NCBI RefSeq assembly: GCF_000499205.1
Contig: NZ_AWUK01000035.1
Location: 1-64,000 of the forward strand
DNA from: Paenibacillus sp. MAEPY2
GTDB lineage: Bacteria; Bacillota; Bacilli; Paenibacillales; Paenibacillaceae
Direction of reading: 5' to 3'
DNA: 64,000 bases
A model generated the notes under the pieces. The model did not search any database, was not told the origin of the DNA, and saw nothing but the letters and a program-made list of their open reading frames with translations. Position 1 is the stretch's first letter; each line of letters begins with the position of its first letter. Positions 1 to 7,604 of this stretch are shown here, one piece after another. Both the position numbers and the translations under genes were made by a program.

Positions 1-120
1 TTATCCCCAGATTTCTTTGATTCCCTTCTCTAAAAGGGAAAATCCGGTGATAAAGGCGAACGCTTCGCTTCTCCAGGTTATTTCTGTCCTCTCCGCTATC
101 GTGTAAATGTTTAGTTGAAC
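1..120 (+). repeat. Palindromic intergenic repeat, copy A (cut by window start)
   Basis: Left-truncated copy of the dispersed palindromic repeat also found at about 56.89, 59.30, 60.11 and 61.35 kb. An outer hairpin (TTATCCCCAGATTT, positions 1-14, against AAATCCGGTGATAA at about 40-53) encloses an inner stem TTCCCTT/AAGGGAA. A tail containing GGCGAACGCTTCGCTTCT follows, then a segment ending in GTGTAAATGTTTAGTT that is nearly identical to the end of copy D. It lies just past the 3' end of tsaD. The rest of 121-200 shows no recognisable feature. Confidence 0.8.
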
Positions 121-200
121 ATATCGAATTCCTGTTTTAATTTGTAATTAATATACAGTCTTCACATAAGGCTGTCAAGTCTTGATATACATGAATTATT

Positions 201-1256
201 CTATAGCGATTGAACTGACCATGCCTCAAGTGAAAGTCCAGGATCTGCTTTGGCATCGAATTCCGAGATTTCTCCCCGCTGCCATTTCAAATATGCCGCA
301 GCTCCAATCATCGCTGCATTGTCGGTGCAATATTCCATCGGCGGGATCAGCAAATCTAGCCCTTCCTTCGCACAACGCTCCTGCAAAGCTGAACGCAATC
401 CCCGGTTTGCCGCAACGCCACCGCATAACAGCAATTGACGTGATCCATACTCACGGACAGCCCTTACCGCTTTCTCTACCAGCACTTCAACAACCGCTTC
501 CTGAAAGCCCCTTGCCACAGCAGATGGTTCAAGTGTTTCTCCACGCATTTTGGCTTGATTCAACACATTCAGTACAGCAGATTTCAAACCGCTAAGGCTG
601 AAATCATACGAATCCGCTTCAAGCCAGACACGCGGCAAAGGTACCGCCTGCTCTGCTTCAGCAGCCATCCGGTCCACATGCGGTCCTCCCGGGTAGGGAC
701 ATCCCAAGGCTCGTGCCACTTTGTCATAAGCCTCGCCTACCGCATCATCACGCGTACGCCCGATCAGTTTAAACTTGCCTTCGGATTCCATATGCACAAG
801 CTCTGTATGACCACCCGAAACAACCAATGCCATCGCTGGATATTGCAGCTCATGAGTAAGTCTGTTGGCATAGATATGTCCTGCAATATGATGTGTACCA
901 ATAAGCGGTTTGCCAAGCGCCATGGCCATCGTTTTCGCTGCCACGATACCGACCAGCAATGCACCGACCAGACCAGGCCCTTGCGTGACGGCGATCGCGC
1001 TCAGATCACGGGGACGAATGCCCGATTGCTCAATAGCCTGCTCCAACATCAATGTAATGACTTCAACGTGTTTACGCGAAGCCACTTCAGGCACAACGCC
1101 GCCAAATGCCTTATGTGTCTCGATCTGACTGGAGATCAGATTGGACAGCACTTCCCGTCCATCCTTGACAACCGCAACGGATGTTTCATCACAGCTTGTC
1201 TCCACGGCCAATATATAAGATGGTGCCGAGCTTAGCTTTTCCTTGAAATCATTCAT
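201..1256 (-). CDS. tsaD: tRNA N6-adenosine threonylcarbamoyltransferase TsaD
   Basis: Catalytic subunit that moves the threonylcarbamoyl group from threonylcarbamoyl-AMP to A37 of ANN-decoding tRNAs (t6A modification, cytoplasm). The 351-aa protein has the ASKHA fold start ILAVETSCDETSVAVV, the metal-binding HIAGH motif (about residues 123-127), and the C-terminal CGGVAANRGLR and DNAAMIGAAAY nucleotide-binding segments. Length is normal for bacterial TsaD. A 20-residue longer reading is open upstream, but the ATG at 1256 forms an ATGA overlap with the rimI stop, so translational coupling favours it. It is the last gene of the tsaE-tsaB-rimI-tsaD cluster, so three of the four t6A-transferase partners sit together. 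Confidence 0.97.
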   Translation of the reverse strand: MNDFKEKLSSAPSYILAVETSCDETSVAVVKDGREVLSNLISSQIETHKAFGGVVPEVASRKHVEVITLMLEQAIEQSGIRPRDLSAIAVTQGPGLVGALLVGIVAAKTMAMALGKPLIGTHHIAGHIYANRLTHELQYPAMALVVSGGHTELVHMESEGKFKLIGRTRDDAVGEAYDKVARALGCPYPGGPHVDRMAAEAEQAVPLPRVWLEADSYDFSLSGLKSAVLNVLNQAKMRGETLEPSAVARGFQEAVVEVLVEKAVRAVREYGSRQLLLCGGVAANRGLRSALQERCAKEGLDLLIPPMEYCTDNAAMIGAAAYLKWQRGEISEFDAKADPGLSLEAWSVQSL

Positions 1257-1774
1257 GAATCCGTTACGCTTCCTTCCTCTTCGCCGCTTCGGTCTGCGGG
1301 CGGCAAATTCGCCCACATAATCATCGCATCCTCCCCATTGTCGGAGTAATAGCCTTTGCGAAGACCCGCCGATTCAAACCCTTTTTTCTGATACAAGCTC
1401 TGGGCAATCCGATTCGAAACCCTAACCTCCAGGGTCATTCGTTCCATCCCAAGATAAGCCGCTGTTCTCATTAATTCGTCCAGCAGCTTCTCGCCGAGCT
1501 TTCGCCCACGATAGGCTTCCCTGACCGCAATATTGGTAATGTGGGCTTCATCCATGATCGTCCACATGCCGGCATAGCCGATCGCCGTTCCTTCCAATTC
1601 CATGACCATATATTTTGCAAAATGATTGTGTGTCAATTCATTCTGAAACGCTTCTTCCGTCCAGGGCAGGGTGAAGGCTTCATGTTCAATAATCATTACA
1701 TCGGGAATATCATCCAGAGTCATGAACCTGAACTGAAGCGCTGCTTCCTGCTCTTCTTTCTCCACGTTGTCCAT
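1253..1774 (-). CDS. rimI: Ribosomal protein S18 N-acetyltransferase RimI (GNAT family)
   Basis: GNAT-fold N-acetyltransferase of 173 aa. By family it uses acetyl-CoA to modify the N-terminal alanine of ribosomal protein S18. The acetyl-CoA binding core is visible as ITNIAVREAYRGRKLGEKLLDELM (the R-x-x-G-x-G/A type loop), followed by LEVRVSNRIAQSLYQKKGFESAGLRKGYY. ATG at 1774 follows a GGGGAGGGG Shine-Dalgarno stretch. The stop overlaps the tsaD start by four bases. Position between tsaB and tsaD is the usual one in Firmicutes, which supports RimI over other GNAT enzymes; its true substrate is inferred from family and context. Confidence 0.93.
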   Translation of the reverse strand: MDNVEKEEQEAALQFRFMTLDDIPDVMIIEHEAFTLPWTEEAFQNELTHNHFAKYMVMELEGTAIGYAGMWTIMDEAHITNIAVREAYRGRKLGEKLLDELMRTAAYLGMERMTLEVRVSNRIAQSLYQKKGFESAGLRKGYYSDNGEDAMIMWANLPPADRSGEEEGSVTDS

Positions 1775-1795
1775 CTGCTTCCCCTCCCCTTTTAG

Positions 1796-1972
1796 TGCGT
1801 GTTCAAAAAGACCGGTTTTCAGTACCGAGAAGATGGGATGAAGCTAGAAATGGAGTAGCGGAGCGTAGGGAAAACTACGTGAGCAACGGACATTTCGGCT
1901 GAATTCCATATTCGATGCTGATGATGCCACTAGGCATCCTTCGTAATCAAAAGCGGACTTTTTGAACAACCT
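1796..1972. mobile_element. MITE-like inverted-repeat element between rimI and tsaB
   Basis: Non-coding block with terminal inverted repeats: GTTCAAAAAG at 1801-1810 and CTTTTTGAAC at 1958-1967. The match continues imperfectly inward (ACCGGTTTT against TCCGCTTTT). CTTTTAG occurs at 1789-1795 and again at 1973-1979, each exactly five bases outside the inverted repeats, so it could be a 7-bp target duplication. The right copy contains the tsaB stop codon. Inside are two small perfect hairpins: CGTAG/CTACG near 1870 and GATGCC-ACTA-GGCATC near 1922-1938. No transposase is encoded, so any movement would need one in trans. Confidence 0.65.
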
Positions 1973-1975
1973 CTT

Positions 1976-2830
1976 TTAGCCTTTGCGCAGCAGGTTGGCT
2001 TCCGCTTCAGCCAACTGGGTATAGTTGGGCACCAATGCATGCACGTCATCTCGCTGACCAGCAAGCAGCGCTTCGGCGCCTAAGCGCCCAACCCAGCGGC
2101 CCTCCAGCTCATAGGGTACGAGCTGGAGCGCGGTTCCTGCGGGGCAGCAAAGCTCAGCCGCTGCTGCCGCATGCGGGCCCGTCTCGCCGACAATCCAGAC
2201 GGCAGCGGGCCGCTCTTCCGGCGCCGCCTCCGCCATGCGGGCGGCGAGGGCTTCCAGCCATCCGTCCACCTGACGGATGGCATCTGGCGCCAGCCGCCGG
2301 GGCGCAGCGCTCCCGGCGGAGGCAAACAGCGCGGTATAGGCTTGACCGCGCCGTGCATCCACGAGCGGAACGATCCAGTGGACAGGGGCGGCACCTGTGC
2401 CGCCCTGGTCCGCGGATGGCGTTCCGCCAGCCCCTGCTGCGGCATCCTCAGCCGCAGCTTCGGCCTTGGCGGCGAGTCCGCTGTGCCAGCCGCCCCAGGC
2501 CAGGGCCTGAAGGCTGGACACCCCGGCAACGGGGATGTCCCATGCCCAGGCCAGCGTCTTCGCCGCGGTCACCGCAATGCGGATGCCCGTGTACGAGCCT
2601 GGGCCAATGCCGACGGCAATGCCGTCCAGCTGTCCCGGCTGCGTGCCGCTGGCTTCCAGCAGCTGCTCCATCACAGGCACCACGTGCACTGAATGGTTGC
2701 GTTCTGCCCGTTCATTGCGTTCTTCCAGAAGGGCGTGACCTTCCATAACTGAGGCTGCCATCACCGCAGTCGACGTATCCAACGCCAAAAACCGCTGGCG
2801 CGGCTTTTTTTGTAAATCTTCCATCATCAT
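1976..2830 (-). CDS. tsaB: t6A threonylcarbamoyltransferase complex subunit TsaB
   Basis: Scaffold subunit that dimerises with TsaD and binds TsaE in t6A synthesis. The N-terminus has the inactive ASKHA motif FLALDTSTAVMAASV and the family segment GIGPGSYTGIRIAVTAAKTLAW. The ATG at 2830 forms an ATGA overlap with the tsaE stop, giving 284 aa, somewhat longer than the usual 220-240. The extra length is an alanine/glycine-rich stretch around residues 135-165 (AEAAAEDAAAGAGGTPSADQ). The coding region at about 2100-2650 is strikingly GC-rich next to its neighbours, which also creates long spurious reading frames on the other strand. Identity is secure from motifs and operon position. Confidence 0.95.
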   Translation of the reverse strand: MMMEDLQKKPRQRFLALDTSTAVMAASVMEGHALLEERNERAERNHSVHVVPVMEQLLEASGTQPGQLDGIAVGIGPGSYTGIRIAVTAAKTLAWAWDIPVAGVSSLQALAWGGWHSGLAAKAEAAAEDAAAGAGGTPSADQGGTGAAPVHWIVPLVDARRGQAYTALFASAGSAAPRRLAPDAIRQVDGWLEALAARMAEAAPEERPAAVWIVGETGPHAAAAAELCCPAGTALQLVPYELEGRWVGRLGAEALLAGQRDDVHALVPNYTQLAEAEANLLRKG

Positions 2831-3309
2831 TTGACTCCATTCTGTCTGAACTGTTGGCACATGGCAGCATACGTCTCACCATACCCATCCAGCGTAATCG
2901 TTCGATCCTCAGGACCTGTCGTCTCGATCTGCACATGCAAGTGTTCTTGCGGCAGCAATTCGGGAATAATACTGGACCATTCCACCAGACTGACTCCGGC
3001 TCCATAGAAATACTCATCCAGTCCAAGCTCGTCCGCTTCTTCCAGTGATATGCGATACACATCCATGTGATACAAGGGCAGACGCCCTTCATATTCCTTA
3101 ATCAGTGTAAACGTGGGGCTGTTGACCACATCACGTACACCCAAATGCCAGGCAAACTTCTGTGAAAATGCTGTTTTGCCCGCGCCCAGATCACCGTCCA
3201 GTGCAATCACCATGCCGGCGGTTGCCTGTTCAGCGAGTGCGGACGCGAGTACTTCTGTATCTGCAATGCCATGGGAGTGATACACCCACTGCTCGTGCGT
3301 CTGATTCAA
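2827..3309 (-). CDS. tsaE: t6A biosynthesis ATPase TsaE
   Basis: P-loop ATPase that binds the TsaB-TsaD dimer and resets it during t6A formation. Walker A is GDLGAGKT; the family motifs SPTFTLIKEYEG and HMDVYRI and the SLVEWSS segment follow. About 160 aa, normal for the family. A GTG at 3321 is open but sits inside the AAAGGTGG ribosome binding sequence. The TTG at 3309 lies eight bases after it and is preferred. First gene of the four-gene cluster, overlapping tsaB by four bases. Confidence 0.95.
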   Translation of the reverse strand: MNQTHEQWVYHSHGIADTEVLASALAEQATAGMVIALDGDLGAGKTAFSQKFAWHLGVRDVVNSPTFTLIKEYEGRLPLYHMDVYRISLEEADELGLDEYFYGAGVSLVEWSSIIPELLPQEHLHVQIETTGPEDRTITLDGYGETYAAMCQQFRQNGVK

Positions 3310-3440
3310 TATACGCCCCACCTTTGGCGGTCCTGCCGCCTGAGTTCACTTTGAACCTTATTATATCGGTCCCATTCTTCCCCCGCAACATCGAAGGATC
3401 AGAAGCAGGACAGAAGCCAAGCCAAACATTCACACGAACG

Positions 3441-3475
3441 ACAAATAAACCGGCCCCTGACGGCACCGGCCTTTC
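3441..3475 (-). terminator. Weak candidate terminator after sspH
   Basis: GC-rich short inverted repeat (CCGG/CCGG with extra CC/GG pairing) 30-60 bases past the sspH stop, followed on the minus strand by TTTATTTG. The stem is imperfect, so this is a tentative call. Confidence 0.35.
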
Positions 3476-3505
3476 TTGGACATCCCGCAGCACGTCCTTT
3501 TGCTT

Positions 3506-3682
3506 CTATTCTTCCAAACGATCTACACGGACAGTCTGGGTATTCCCCGGTCTGCTTCCTACCTGTACCGTTGCCATGCCGTTGGCTTCATCCACATTTT
3601 CAATCCAGACCGGGTCTCCCTCCAACGTAACAGCAATCGTATCCTTTGATTCAAAAATAGCTTTGGCGCGTTGCACATCCAT
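3506..3682 (-). CDS. sspH: Small acid-soluble spore protein, H type
   Basis: A 58-aa protein beginning MDVQRAKAIFESKDTIAVTL, then EGDPVWIENVDEANGMATV and ending VRVDRLEE. The start MDVQRAK, a beta-rich middle with a VxI-x-x-VDE segment and a length near 60 are diagnostic of the SspH family of minor small acid-soluble proteins packed into the spore core. ATG codons lie at 3685 and 3682, after a GGGGAG sequence; the second gives the family N-terminus. It starts directly after the stop of the upstream 98-aa gene, so the two are probably co-transcribed. Forespore expression is expected from the family; no clear sigma-G promoter was found. Confidence 0.88.
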   Translation of the reverse strand: MDVQRAKAIFESKDTIAVTLEGDPVWIENVDEANGMATVQVGSRPGNTQTVRVDRLEE

Positions 3683-3687
3683 CATGA

Positions 3688-3984
3688 TTATTCATACTCC
3701 CCTTCCGGATCTTCATGTGATTCCCGAACCATACTGTCCGTTGTACTTTCACCTATATAACCGTTATCTTCCGTGACTTGTCCCCCGCCCAGGCCCTCAT
3801 TCACCATCCGGTCAATATCCAGCATGAACGACTCCCGGTCCAGCGGCAGCTCTTCTGAAGTGACAGCCTCCCAGTTAACCGCTGTTGCAGGCGTATGAAA
3901 ATCCTCAGATCCTTTGGACTCAGCACGAGGATACGGAGAGAACGTATGGGCGTGAGCTTCATCTTCGTCTCGTTTGTTCTTCAT
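3688..3984 (-). CDS. Conserved-looking small hypothetical protein
   Basis: 98 aa, strongly acidic and hydrophilic (starts MKNKRDEDEAHAHTFSPYPRAES; ends MVRESHEDPEGEYE), with no membrane segment or known motif that I recognise. The ATG at 3984 has an AGGAGG site seven bases upstream, so translation is well supported; an upstream in-frame extension lacks a ribosome site. It is followed immediately by sspH and lies divergent from ku, so a sporulation link is possible but is only inferred from position. Confidence 0.7.
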   Translation of the reverse strand: MKNKRDEDEAHAHTFSPYPRAESKGSEDFHTPATAVNWEAVTSEELPLDRESFMLDIDRMVNEGLGGGQVTEDNGYIGESTTDSMVRESHEDPEGEYE

Positions 3985-4140
3985 AGGGTACCTCCTGACG
4001 TGGTAGTTAATAACTAATATCATCCTCTTTCTAACCAGCGTTTACATATGCAGATCTTAAGGATGTTTCTGTTATCATCCCCCACTCTTTCTGAAGCATA
4101 CCGTTCCGGGCAAATACGGTTATCCCGCCCGTGAAATGCC

Positions 4141-4147
4141 CATACTA
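4141..4147 (+). promoter_or_regulatory. Candidate sigma-G-like -10 box upstream of ku
   Basis: CATACTA lies 38 bases upstream of the ku start and fits the forespore sigma-G -10 pattern. In B. subtilis the Ku/LigD genes are forespore-expressed. No convincing -35 is seen at the right distance, so this is tentative. Confidence 0.35.
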
Positions 4148-4178
4148 ATCATAAAATGTTCTCGGAAAGGAGCCGTTC

Positions 4179-5090
4179 ATGCATACGGTCTGGAAAGGTG
4201 CAATTAGCTTTGGTCTGGTTCATGTTCCTGTCAAAATGTTTTCGGCTACCGAAGACAAAGACATCTCCATGCGTTATATTCACAAAGTCTGCGGTAGTCC
4301 ACTCGCATATGTACGCAAATGTCCTTCCTGCGACGTTGAGGTTCAATGGGAAGAAATCACCAAAGGATATGAGTATGAGAAAGGCAAATTCGTCTTGTTC
4401 GAAAAGGACGAGCTTGAGGCGTTAAATGAGTCCAGCAGTAAAACCATTACCATTCTGGACTTCGTGGATTTAACGGAGATTGATCCGATTTATTTTCAAA
4501 AAACGTATTACCTCTCCCCCGATCAGGCGGGTGGAAACGCGTATCAGCTGTTAATGACTGCTATGCGCGATACAGGCAAAATTGGCATCGCCAAAATATC
4601 CATTCGTTCCAAAAGCAGTTTGGCTGCGATTCGTGTGCTGGAAGATTGCCTCTCCATGGAAACCATTTTCTATCCGGATGAGATCCGTCCCGTTTCTCAG
4701 GTTCCCAACCTCCCAGAGGTTCTGAACGTTAACGAGAAGGAATTGACCATGGCAAAACTGCTGATTGATCAGTTATCTACTCCTTTTGAACCCGGTAAAT
4801 ATACAGACGACTACCGCGCCAAACTTCTGGATCTGATCAATCACAAAGTGGCAGGTGAAGAAATCAAGATCGCCCCTGCCAAACCGGAAGCCAATGTCAT
4901 GGATTTGATGGCAGCGCTGCAAGCAAGTATAGAAGCTGTGAAGCCCATACCTTCCGACCCTGGAACCACCACAGCCAAACCCAAAAAACGTACTCCCAAG
5001 AAAACCTCGGCACAAGCGACGGCTGGAGGAGAAACGGACACTCCTGCTCCTGCCAAAAGAAAAAAAGCTGCTCCCAAACCCAAGGCGTAA
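4179..5090 (+). CDS. ku: Ku protein, bacterial non-homologous end joining
   Basis: Homodimeric ring protein that binds DNA double-strand ends and recruits LigD. The 303-aa product has the typical bacterial Ku start MHTVWKGAISFGLVHVPVKMF, a zinc-ribbon-like CPSCDVEVQWEEITKGYE segment, and the core KTYYLSPDQAGGNAYQLL. After about residue 250 comes a basic Lys/Ala/Pro-rich tail (KPKKRTPKKTS and KRKKAAPKPKA), as in longer bacterial Ku proteins where the tail helps DNA binding. ATG with an AAAGGAG site. The ligase and polymerase parts of LigD lie 2.5-4.5 kb downstream on the same strand. Confidence 0.97.
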   Translation: MHTVWKGAISFGLVHVPVKMFSATEDKDISMRYIHKVCGSPLAYVRKCPSCDVEVQWEEITKGYEYEKGKFVLFEKDELEALNESSSKTITILDFVDLTEIDPIYFQKTYYLSPDQAGGNAYQLLMTAMRDTGKIGIAKISIRSKSSLAAIRVLEDCLSMETIFYPDEIRPVSQVPNLPEVLNVNEKELTMAKLLIDQLSTPFEPGKYTDDYRAKLLDLINHKVAGEEIKIAPAKPEANVMDLMAALQASIEAVKPIPSDPGTTTAKPKKRTPKKTSAQATAGGETDTPAPAKRKKAAPKPKA

Positions 5091-5138
5091 GCGGCAAGAA
5101 GCATATAGATTGATTTGTCCTCAACATCAACATTGGAG

Positions 5139-5168
5139 ATCCGGCCCTGAAGCCGGATTTTTGTTTTG
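5139..5168 (+). terminator. Intrinsic terminator after ku
   Basis: Perfect 7-bp stem ATCCGGC/GCCGGAT with a six-base loop, followed by TTTTTGTTTTG. It separates ku from catE, so the NHEJ genes are not one simple transcript. Confidence 0.85.
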
Positions 5169-5171
5169 TAT

Positions 5172-5240
5172 TTATAAACCGAAAATACAATTGACGAAAG
5201 TTGGTTTATATTTTATATTAACTTATGAAAAGTAACTTAT
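5172..5240 (+). promoter_or_regulatory. catE promoter with candidate operators
   Basis: TTGACG (5191-5196), a 17-base spacer and TATATT (5214-5219) form a good sigma-A promoter. The -35 and spacer are bracketed by a perfect 8-bp inverted repeat TATAAACC (5172-5179) / GGTTTATA (5203-5210). TAACTTAT is directly repeated at 5219-5226 and 5233-5240, next to and just past the -10. Both arrangements suit a repressor, such as the MarR/DUF24 regulators that control catE-type genes in Bacillus; which one acts here is unknown. Confidence 0.6.
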
Positions 5241-5357
5241 TTATAAATGTACAGATGAGCCTCATATCTACATGAGCCAGACCTTACAATAGCTCGAATA
5301 CATTGCCGAGGACAGCACCTTAAAAACCACTAAACTTGTTTTCAGGAGGAAATCATT

Positions 5358-6227
5358 ATGACTACTACTTATCAGATTCCTGCTACAACCCATCTGGGTG
5401 AAGTAAGTCTGCGAATCAGCAATTTGGAGCGATCCATTCAATTTTACACCGAGGTGGTCGGGCTTAAACTGCTTGAACGCAGTGAAAAAGTCGCTACGTT
5501 GACAGCCGATGGAAAGCAGTCCCTTCTGCGCCTTGAGCAGTTAACTGATGCAGTGACGATGCCTGTTCGCTCCACTTCAGGCCTGTATCATTTCGCTATT
5601 CTGCTGCCTGACCGTAAATCGCTGGGCCTTGCCCTCCGTAATCTGGCTGAATCCGGCATCGAAATTGGTCAGGGTGATCATCTGGTCAGTGAAGCATTCT
5701 ATATTTCCGATCCGGATCAGAACGGGATCGAAATCTATGCAGACCGTGCCCGCGAAACCTGGAAACGGGATGCAGATAATAACTACATTATGTCAAGTGA
5801 TCCTGTTGATGTAGACAGCCTGTTCGCTCTGGCCGCAAACGAGCCTTGGCAAGGCCTGCCGGCCGGAACGATCATTGGTCATGTTCATTTCCATGTACGC
5901 AGTCTTGAAGAGTCCCGTCGCTTCTATACGGGAGTGCTGGGTTTTGATATCGTTGGCAATTTCGCCAACATGTCCGCCCTGTTTGTGTCGGCAGGTGGTT
6001 ATCACCATCACATCGGCCTGAACATTTGGGCTGGTGCAGGTGCGCCAGTGAATCCGGACAATGCCACGGGAATTGACTACTTCACAATCATTTATGACGG
6101 AAAAGAACCATTGGAACAAGCTGTAGAACAACTGCGTCAATCGAACGCGTCTATTGAACAGCAAGGTACGGACTGGTTTACTGTAGACCCACAGAATATT
6201 CGCATTCGCTTGACTACAACAAGCTAA
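5358..6227 (+). CDS. catE: Catechol-2,3-dioxygenase / VOC-family extradiol dioxygenase
   Basis: 289-aa vicinal-oxygen-chelate protein with two tandem domains, each with a beta-alpha-beta-beta-beta start: HLGEVSLRISNLERSIQFYTEVVGL (about residues 12-36) and IGHVHFHVRSLEESRRFYTGVLGF (about 173-197). Fe ligands are expected from H179 (HVHFHV region), the HHHIGLNIW segment and the late acidic residue of the second domain. This is the CatE/YfiE architecture, which opens catechol rings and, in Bacillus, detoxifies quinone-type electrophiles. ATG with AGGAGG. It is monocistronic: own promoter, own terminator. The exact substrate is inferred. Confidence 0.85.
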   Translation: MTTTYQIPATTHLGEVSLRISNLERSIQFYTEVVGLKLLERSEKVATLTADGKQSLLRLEQLTDAVTMPVRSTSGLYHFAILLPDRKSLGLALRNLAESGIEIGQGDHLVSEAFYISDPDQNGIEIYADRARETWKRDADNNYIMSSDPVDVDSLFALAANEPWQGLPAGTIIGHVHFHVRSLEESRRFYTGVLGFDIVGNFANMSALFVSAGGYHHHIGLNIWAGAGAPVNPDNATGIDYFTIIYDGKEPLEQAVEQLRQSNASIEQQGTDWFTVDPQNIRIRLTTTS

Positions 6228-6278
6228 CACGGGAAATTCGTGACGAGAATGTTATGCGGTAAGTTGAGTATATTGATT

Positions 6279-6345
6279 AGCCTGGACACAAATTTTCTCG
6301 CTCCATATGGGGAAATTAGTTGTCCAAGGCTTTTTTGTTTTTTTT
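6279..6345 (+). terminator. Intrinsic terminator after catE
   Basis: Long imperfect stem pairing AGCCTGGACA with TGTCCAAGGCT, followed by TTTTTTGTTTTTTTT. Confidence 0.85.
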
Positions 6346-6438
6346 ATATTGATATGTCTTTATCCATTACCTAATAAAATTGGTGTAATTGGTGCATCCT
6401 AACCAAATATCTAGATCGACATGCGAAGGAGATCCCAC

Positions 6439-7536
6439 ATGATTGAGAAGGGGCGTATAACCGTAAGACAACTGGGTTCCCTGATGTTCTTGTGCACAAT
6501 TGGTGAACAGATTATCGTCTTCCCCTCTATGATCACCTCATATGCGCATCAGGATGCATGGTTATCCGCATTAGTAGGTGTTGCTGGAGGTATGGGAGTA
6601 TTGGCCATTATGCTCGTTGTATACAAACTGCAGCCTCAGATGAATTTGATTCAACATGTACTACATACTTTGGGACCCTGGATTGGGGCCTTATTCAGCT
6701 GTTTTTATTTATTCTATTTTCTAATGGGTACCTCCACTTTCATAAGAGAAATTGGGGATTTCATGACGACCCAGATCCTGCCTGAATCTCCACTCTTTAT
6801 TGTTAATTTTCTCTTTGTTTGTACTCTTGTCTGGGGACTCTTTTCCGGTCTGGAACCCATAGGCAGGAGTGCCGAAGTTTTTCTTCCCCTGATTGTGGTT
6901 TTCCTGCTCATTCTGACTGTATGTCTGTTCCCACATTCACATCTGGACAACATCAAGCCCATTCTTGCGGAAGGCTTTCTAAATCCCTTTAAAGGCTTTG
7001 TCGCTGTGCTTACCTATCCTTATTGTGAATTGTGCATCTTTCTTATGCTCTTTCCTTATGCCAAAAAGGAAACTCATTGGGAAAAGGATATCCTTCTGTC
7101 AGCCATGATAGGTGGATTGATGCTCACCCTAACGCTAACCATCTGTCTACTGGTCATGGGGCCATTTATGACGCAGCACCATTGGTTTGCAGCATTTAAT
7201 CTGTCGCTGAAAATCAATATAGGCAACTTTTTGCAGCGCATTGAGGCCTTTATGGCCTCCGTCTGGATTATTGCTGTCTTTTTCAAGAGCATTCTGTTCT
7301 TCTATAGCTTTGTACTGGGAATCACTCACCTCTTCAAATTGTCCAGCTATCGTCCACTCATTTTGCCGGGTGCACTGCTCATTCTGGCCATTTCCATCGT
7401 TCTAGCTCCCAACGAGAATTTCTATCTGAAGGTTGTTATTCCGTATTGGATTGATTGGGACCTGACCTGTGGCATCGGAATTCCTTTGCTGCTCATTATG
7501 GTACATAAACTAAAGACACGGCTGCGTAAGGGTTAA
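6439..7536 (+). CDS. Spore germination permease, GerAB/GerKB family (orphan B subunit)
   Basis: 365-aa integral membrane protein with about ten hydrophobic helices and the family start RITVRQLGSLMFLCTIGEQIIVFPSM. GerAB-type proteins of the APC-like fold form the germinant-sensing subunit of spore inner-membrane receptors together with GerAA and GerAC. No A or C subunit gene is near, so it is an orphan B subunit. The ATG at 6439 has an AAGGAG site; a more upstream ATG at 6421 does not. It sits between catE and the ligD genes, a few bases before the ligase region, suggesting joint transcription with it. The germinant cannot be read from the sequence. Confidence 0.85.
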   Translation: MIEKGRITVRQLGSLMFLCTIGEQIIVFPSMITSYAHQDAWLSALVGVAGGMGVLAIMLVVYKLQPQMNLIQHVLHTLGPWIGALFSCFYLFYFLMGTSTFIREIGDFMTTQILPESPLFIVNFLFVCTLVWGLFSGLEPIGRSAEVFLPLIVVFLLILTVCLFPHSHLDNIKPILAEGFLNPFKGFVAVLTYPYCELCIFLMLFPYAKKETHWEKDILLSAMIGGLMLTLTLTICLLVMGPFMTQHHWFAAFNLSLKINIGNFLQRIEAFMASVWIIAVFFKSILFFYSFVLGITHLFKLSSYRPLILPGALLILAISIVLAPNENFYLKVVIPYWIDWDLTCGIGIPLLLIMVHKLKTRLRKG

Positions 7537-7604
7537 ACTTGCGCCAATCAACCTTGGAAGATCAAGCTCAGGCAGATTTGAAAGAGGAAAGGAGTTTTAA
7601 GCAC

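Noticed and set aside
2035..2748. 237-codon open frame on the plus strand opposite tsaB
   Set aside because: Created by the GC-rich tsaB sequence; Pro/Arg-rich translation and no ribosome site.
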